Shown: positions 47,410-51,173 of the stretch, piece by piece
How positions within the stretch are numbered: the first letter of the stretch is position 1
Layout of the letters: each line of letters opens with the position of its first letter
NCBI GenBank assembly: GCA_903870995.1
Contig: CAIQFD010000012.1
Coordinates: 1 to 51,173, forward strand
Direction: 5' to 3'
Length of the DNA stretch: 51,173 bases
Source: an uncultured Methylophilaceae bacterium
Lineage (GTDB): Bacteria; Pseudomonadota; Gammaproteobacteria; Burkholderiales; Methylophilaceae
Notes under the pieces: generated by a model
What the model saw: the letters and a program-made list of their open reading frames with translations, nothing else
Databases searched by the model: none
Told to the model about the DNA's origin: nothing
Translations under genes and position numbers: made by a program

Positions 47410-49458
47410 TTGACCAAACTCGCTGACATCAAAGGCATTACCAAGCCCGTGCTATCGGGCTTGCATAAGCTAGGTATACACGATGTGCAGGGGTTGTTGC
47501 TCCATATGCCGTTACGATATGTGGATGAAACCCATATTAGTGAAGTGCGCGAGCTACGCATGGGCGAGCAAGCGCAAGTGGAAGGTGAAATTATTCATCT
47601 TGAAGTGAGTTATAAACCACGCAAGTCTTTAATCGCTCGTTTGTCTGATGGCACGGGCGATATCTTTTTACGGTTTCTGAATTTTTATCCAAGCCAAATT
47701 GCTGCCCTTAAAGAGGGTACGCGTGTTCGTGCTTTAGGTGAGGTGCGTCATGGCTACTTCGGCTATGAGATGGTGCATCCGCAAACGCGCGCCGTGCGTG
47801 AGACAACCGCCGTTAAACAAACACTCACCCCGGTTTATCCGACAACAGCTGGCCTAAGTCAGCCCAGCATTCGTAAATGGGTGACTTGGGCATTGAATAA
47901 CGGCGACGTCAGTGAAACGCTGCCAAAAGAGACGTATGCCAAACAAACGCCAAGTTTTCAGGCAAGTTTGCAGTACCTCCATAATCCACCACCAGAAGCT
48001 AATTTACAGGCGATGGAAAATCGCTCAAATCTTGAGTGGCGTCGTTTAGCCTTTGATGAGTTGATTTCGCAGCAGCTTTCTATGCGACAGCATTACGCCA
48101 AAAGGCGTGAGCTTGGTGCACCAGTGTTGAAATTATCGACCAATTTAATTCCAGAATTGCTCAGCACATTGCCTTTTGGTCTAACGGGCGCACAGCAAAG
48201 AGTCGTCAAAGAGATTAGCCAAGACCTGAGTCGTCCTTACCCAATGCAACGCTTGTTACAAGGCGATGTGGGCAGTGGTAAAACGATTGTTGCGATGTTG
48301 GCGGCTTTGCAGGCGATTGAGAATGGATATCAAGTTGCCATCATGGCGCCGACTGAAATTTTAGCGGAGCAGCATTATCAAAAAATGCTGCATTGGCTTG
48401 CGCCTTTAGACATCCAAGTGGCGTGGCTTTCTGGTAGCCAAGGTAAGAAAGATAGAACAGCTTCTTTGGAGGCTATTGCAAGTGGCGATGCCCGCTTAGC
48501 GATTGGGACCCATGCGTTATTTCAAGCACAAGTGCAATTTAATAAATTAGGGTTGGTGGTGGTGGATGAGCAACATCGCTTCGGTGTAGAGCAGCGACTC
48601 TCCTTGCGTCAAAAAGGGCAGAGTGATGAAGTGAGTGCGCCGCATCAGCTCATGATGTCTGCCACGCCTATTCCCCGTACTTTGTCGATGAGCTATTTTG
48701 CGGATTTGGATGTGTCTGTCATTGATGAGTTGCCGCCAGGGCGCACCCCGATTGCTACTAAATTAGTTTCTGATGCGAGGCGCGATGAAATAGTTGAGCG
48801 GGTCAGAGCCGCTTGCAGCAAAGGCGCACAGGCTTATTGGGTCTGCCCGCTTATTGAAGAGTCCGAAGTGTTGCAGCTTCAAACGGCTTTGGATACTTTT
48901 GAGCATTTACAACAAACCTTCCCAGATTTGCGGGTAGGTTTGGTACATGGCCGCATGAAATCAGCTGAGAAGCAAAGTGTGATGGCGGAGTTTAGCGCGG
49001 GAGATATTCAGCTGTTAGTGGCAACGACGGTCATTGAGGTGGGCGTGGATGTGCCTAATGCGAGTTTAATGGTCATTGAGCACGCCGAACGCATGGGACT
49101 GAGTCAACTCCATCAACTGCGTGGACGCGTCGGTCGTGGCGCTGCAAAGAGTGCTTGTATCCTAATCTACCAAACCCCGCTTTCTGAAACTGCGCGCGCG
49201 CGACTTAAAATTATTTATGAAAGTAGTGATGGCTTTGAAATTGCACAGGCGGATTTGCACTTGCGCGGCCCCGGAGAGTTTTTGGGGATTCGTCAAAGCG
49301 GGACGCCTATGCTTAAAATCGCTGATTTAGAGCGTGATGCAGACTTGCTAGCGGAAGCCCAAGCCGTTGCAGATGAATTGCTCAAGCAACATCCAGTTGA
49401 AGCACAAAAGCATCTGGACAGATGGCTAAGCCGTGGTGATGAGTTGGTGAAGGTGTAG
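47410..49458 (+). CDS. recG: ATP-dependent DNA helicase RecG
   Basis: RecG regresses stalled replication forks and acts in recombination. The 682-residue protein has the N-terminal wedge domain, Walker A LLQGDVGSGKTIVA, the DEQH box VVVDEQHRFGVEQR, ATTVIEVGVDVPNA and RGRVGRGA, all typical. No ATG is available near the family start, so translation begins at TTG 47410, 15 bp after ridA, with no strong ribosome site. Coupling to ridA termination is likely. Confidence 0.95.
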   Translation: MTKLADIKGITKPVLSGLHKLGIHDVQGLLLHMPLRYVDETHISEVRELRMGEQAQVEGEIIHLEVSYKPRKSLIARLSDGTGDIFLRFLNFYPSQIAALKEGTRVRALGEVRHGYFGYEMVHPQTRAVRETTAVKQTLTPVYPTTAGLSQPSIRKWVTWALNNGDVSETLPKETYAKQTPSFQASLQYLHNPPPEANLQAMENRSNLEWRRLAFDELISQQLSMRQHYAKRRELGAPVLKLSTNLIPELLSTLPFGLTGAQQRVVKEISQDLSRPYPMQRLLQGDVGSGKTIVAMLAALQAIENGYQVAIMAPTEILAEQHYQKMLHWLAPLDIQVAWLSGSQGKKDRTASLEAIASGDARLAIGTHALFQAQVQFNKLGLVVVDEQHRFGVEQRLSLRQKGQSDEVSAPHQLMMSATPIPRTLSMSYFADLDVSVIDELPPGRTPIATKLVSDARRDEIVERVRAACSKGAQAYWVCPLIEESEVLQLQTALDTFEHLQQTFPDLRVGLVHGRMKSAEKQSVMAEFSAGDIQLLVATTVIEVGVDVPNASLMVIEHAERMGLSQLHQLRGRVGRGAAKSACILIYQTPLSETARARLKIIYESSDGFEIAQADLHLRGPGEFLGIRQSGTPMLKIADLERDADLLAEAQAVADELLKQHPVEAQKHLDRWLSRGDELVKV

Positions 49459-49460
49459 CC

Positions 49461-49502
49461 ATGAATCTACGATTTAACGATACGATTTTAACCGTGCGAT
49501 AA
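49461..49502 (+). CDS. Possible 13-residue leader ORF before ubiC
   Basis: An ATG 5 bp after the recG stop, preceded by GAAGGTG, opens a 13-codon frame (MNLRFNDTILTVR) whose stop TAA lies one base before the TTG proposed as the ubiC start. It may couple translation of recG and ubiC. It resembles no known leader peptide and may have no function. Confidence 0.25.
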   Translation: MNLRFNDTILTVR

Positions 49503-49503
49503 T

Positions 49504-50073
49504 TTGTCTGTGAAAATTCGCTCTCAATCTCTTTATCAGCGTTCTCGCTGGCTTGCTAAACCAATGCACAGTGGCGCCTATCGGCCGTGGCTGATTGAGC
49601 GCGGTTCCTTGACTGCGCGATTGCAAGCTAAAACGAAAGGTTTTCATGTGCAGGCCTTGACTGTGCACAATGATTTGCCTTGTCGAGATGAGGCGCATTT
49701 ATTAGGTTTGGTTTCACATCAGCACGCATTATTGCGGGAAGTGATGTTGATGGATCAGCAGCAGCCGTTGGTCTTTGCACATAGCGTGCTACCCCATAAA
49801 AGCTTACGAGGGGTTTGGCGCGGCTTGGGCCGTTTAGGCAATAGACCATTGGGCGCAGCTTTGTTTGCTGACCCGCGCGTGATAAGAACCCCGTTGCAAT
49901 ACAAGAAAATTAGTAAGCACCACGCTTTATATTTGCGGGCAGCAAAAAATCTCGCGTCATTACCCCCATCGCTATGGGCAAGACGTTCTATATTTCAGTT
50001 GAATAGCGCCTATAAACGGCAGTCGATTATGGTGACAGAGGTTTTCTTGCCGGTTGTGTTGAATCTAAATTAA
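49504..50073 (+). CDS. ubiC: Chorismate lyase
   Basis: UbiC cleaves chorismate to 4-hydroxybenzoate and pyruvate, the first committed step of ubiquinone synthesis. The protein, 187 to 189 residues, has PWLIERGSLTARL near the N-terminus, REVMLMDQQQPLVFAHSVLP with the substrate-binding arginine, and VTEVFLPVV with the catalytic glutamate at the end. The start is TTG 49504 or GTG 49510; neither has a ribosome site. It is adjacent to ubiA, the next pathway step. Confidence 0.92.
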   Translation: MSVKIRSQSLYQRSRWLAKPMHSGAYRPWLIERGSLTARLQAKTKGFHVQALTVHNDLPCRDEAHLLGLVSHQHALLREVMLMDQQQPLVFAHSVLPHKSLRGVWRGLGRLGNRPLGAALFADPRVIRTPLQYKKISKHHALYLRAAKNLASLPPSLWARRSIFQLNSAYKRQSIMVTEVFLPVVLNLN

Positions 50074-50943
50074 ATGAATAAAAATCAGCTCATCAATAAA
50101 ATCAATGCTTATGAACGCTTAATGCGCTTAGATAAGCCGATTGGTATTTTGTTATTGCTGTGGCCGACGTTATGGGCACTGTGGCTTGCCGCGGAAGGTC
50201 ATCCTCACTGGATATTCGTAGGTATTTTTACACTGGGAACGATATTAATGCGCTCCGCTGGATGTGTGATGAATGATGTTGCGGATAGAAATTTTGACGG
50301 GCATGTCGCAAGAACTAACCAGCGACCTTTAGTCTCAGGCGAGGTGGGCGTCAAAGAAGCCTTGGTGCTAGTCGTGATATTAAGTTTGATTGCGTTTGGT
50401 TTTGTGCTGGCGCTTAACCGACCGACTATTTTACTTTCTATTCCCGCTTTATTTTTAGCGGCTAGTTATCCGCTAACGAAACGCTTTTTTGCGCTTCCGC
50501 AGGCTTATTTAGGGGTGGCTTTTGGTTTCGGCATCCCAATGGCCTTCGCAGCAATTCAAGGCTTGGTGCCTGTTGAGGCTTGGCTCATGTTGCTTGCTAA
50601 TATTTGCTGGTCTCTGGCGTATGACACCGAATATGCAATGGTTGATAGAAAAGAGGATGTAAAGATCGGAATACGCTCTTCAGCAATCACGTTTGGTCGA
50701 TTTGATGTGGCGTTCATCATGTTTTTTTATTTAACGATGTTGGCTTTGATGGCATGTGTTGGGCATAGATTGAGTCTTGCTTGGCCATACTATGTGGGGC
50801 TAGCAGCGGCATTGGGTGTGGCGCTATACCATTACCAGTTAATTAAAAACCGTGAAGAAAGTAAATGCTTTAAGGCTTTTTTGCATAACAATTGGATAGG
50901 GGCATTAATATTTGCTGGTATCCTAATGAATTACTATCTCTAA
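50074..50943 (+). CDS. ubiA: 4-hydroxybenzoate polyprenyltransferase
   Basis: UbiA attaches the polyprenyl tail to 4-hydroxybenzoate, using the product of UbiC directly upstream. The 289-residue integral membrane protein has about eight membrane segments and two Asp-rich metal-binding motifs, NDVADRNFDGHV and DTEYAMVDRKEDVKIG. The start codon follows the ubiC stop with no gap. Confidence 0.96.
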   Translation: MNKNQLINKINAYERLMRLDKPIGILLLLWPTLWALWLAAEGHPHWIFVGIFTLGTILMRSAGCVMNDVADRNFDGHVARTNQRPLVSGEVGVKEALVLVVILSLIAFGFVLALNRPTILLSIPALFLAASYPLTKRFFALPQAYLGVAFGFGIPMAFAAIQGLVPVEAWLMLLANICWSLAYDTEYAMVDRKEDVKIGIRSSAITFGRFDVAFIMFFYLTMLALMACVGHRLSLAWPYYVGLAAALGVALYHYQLIKNREESKCFKAFLHNNWIGALIFAGILMNYYL

Positions 50944-51017
50944 TCGATAATTTGGCATGAGTTGTGCCTATATTAGTTTTTTTATACAAAAAAGATAAAA
51001 AGAATCACAGATACCGT

Positions 51018-51047
51018 TTGACAAAGGGCTCTGCGCTGACATAAAAT
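51018..51047 (+). promoter_or_regulatory. Predicted promoter of the rplM gene
   Basis: TTGACA (51018-51023) and TAAAAT (51042-51047) are 18 bp apart, 38 bp before the rplM start codon. This is a near-consensus sigma-70 promoter. Confidence 0.65.
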
Positions 51048-51084
51048 CCGCCTCTTGATTTTTTTTGTGATTATTGGCTTACCA

Positions 51085-51173
51085 ATGAAAACCTTTTCAG
51101 CTAAAGCGCACGAAGTAAAGCGCGACTGGTTCGTAGTTGATGCTACGGATTTAGTGCTAGGCCGTTTGGCTAG
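51085..51173 (+). CDS. rplM: 50S ribosomal protein L13 (partial, N-terminal part)
   Basis: The first 29 codons are present before the window ends. The N-terminus [20 protein letters not shown] is followed by TDLVLGRLA, standard for L13. The gene normally continues into rpsI, beyond the right edge. Confidence 0.93.
   Translation, partial: MKTFSAKAHEVKRDWFVVDATDLVLGRLA

Noticed and set aside
50949-50985. Terminator after ubiA (GGCA/TGCC with a T-run)
   Set aside because: The stem is only four or five base pairs; the T-run alone is not enough.

Overview
The window is the replication-origin region of a betaproteobacterial chromosome, most likely a methylotroph of the family Methylophilaceae. 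Three things point there: a gene for a cytochrome c'' with the two axial histidines and disulfide spacing known from Methylophilus methylotrophus, a 23-codon pqqA gene (precursor of PQQ, the methanol dehydrogenase cofactor), and betaproteobacterial gene order and protein types throughout. The placement is inference; no 16S rRNA lies in the window.

Region 1 (1-7641, minus strand) is a long co-directional block, mnmG-rsmG-parA-parB-atpI-atpB-atpE-atpF-atpH-atpA, running out of the left edge inside atpA. Region 2 (7642-8963, plus) is a two-gene respiratory unit, cytochrome c'' plus a membrane cytochrome b, set between mnmG and mnmE. A parS site lies upstream of it and a second parS lies inside the cytochrome b coding sequence. 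Region 3 (8965-12765, minus) is rpmH-rnpA-yidD-yidC-mnmE. Region 4 (12766-18237) is dnaA-dnaN-gyrB without recF. The dnaA-dnaN gap looks like oriC: DnaA boxes, six tandem DnaA-trio triplets and an AT-rich unwinding stretch. A third parS lies between dnaN and gyrB.

Region 5 (about 18240-21740) is the only accessory stretch. It holds short tandem repeats, a decayed umuC 3' end, about 0.9 kb without a convincing protein gene, two strong hairpins, a MobV-like relaxase, an unknown ORF, and an XRE regulator with a 17-bp-arm palindromic operator. It looks like a degraded mobilizable element.

Region 6 (21751-37439) is core metabolism: arsC, hupB, a DUF2721 membrane protein, oxyR, the aroQ-accB-accC-prmA-DUF3426 operon, the cutA-dsbD-tlpA thiol-redox operon, fxsA, a ferredoxin-type reductase, DAHP synthase and the hemC-hemD-hemX-hemY operon. 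Region 7 (37567-51173) has argH, the tiny pqqA gene, hemW-orf78-rdgB-rph, then yicC-gmk-rpoZ-spoT-PPOX-ridA-recG-ubiC-ubiA, and the start of rplM at the right edge.

Functionally the window joins chromosome replication and segregation (DnaA/oriC, ParAB/parS, DNA gyrase), translation and tRNA modification (MnmE/MnmG, RsmG, L34, RNase P protein), ATP synthase, and the supply of heme, ubiquinone, biotin-dependent lipid precursors and PQQ for a respiring methylotroph.
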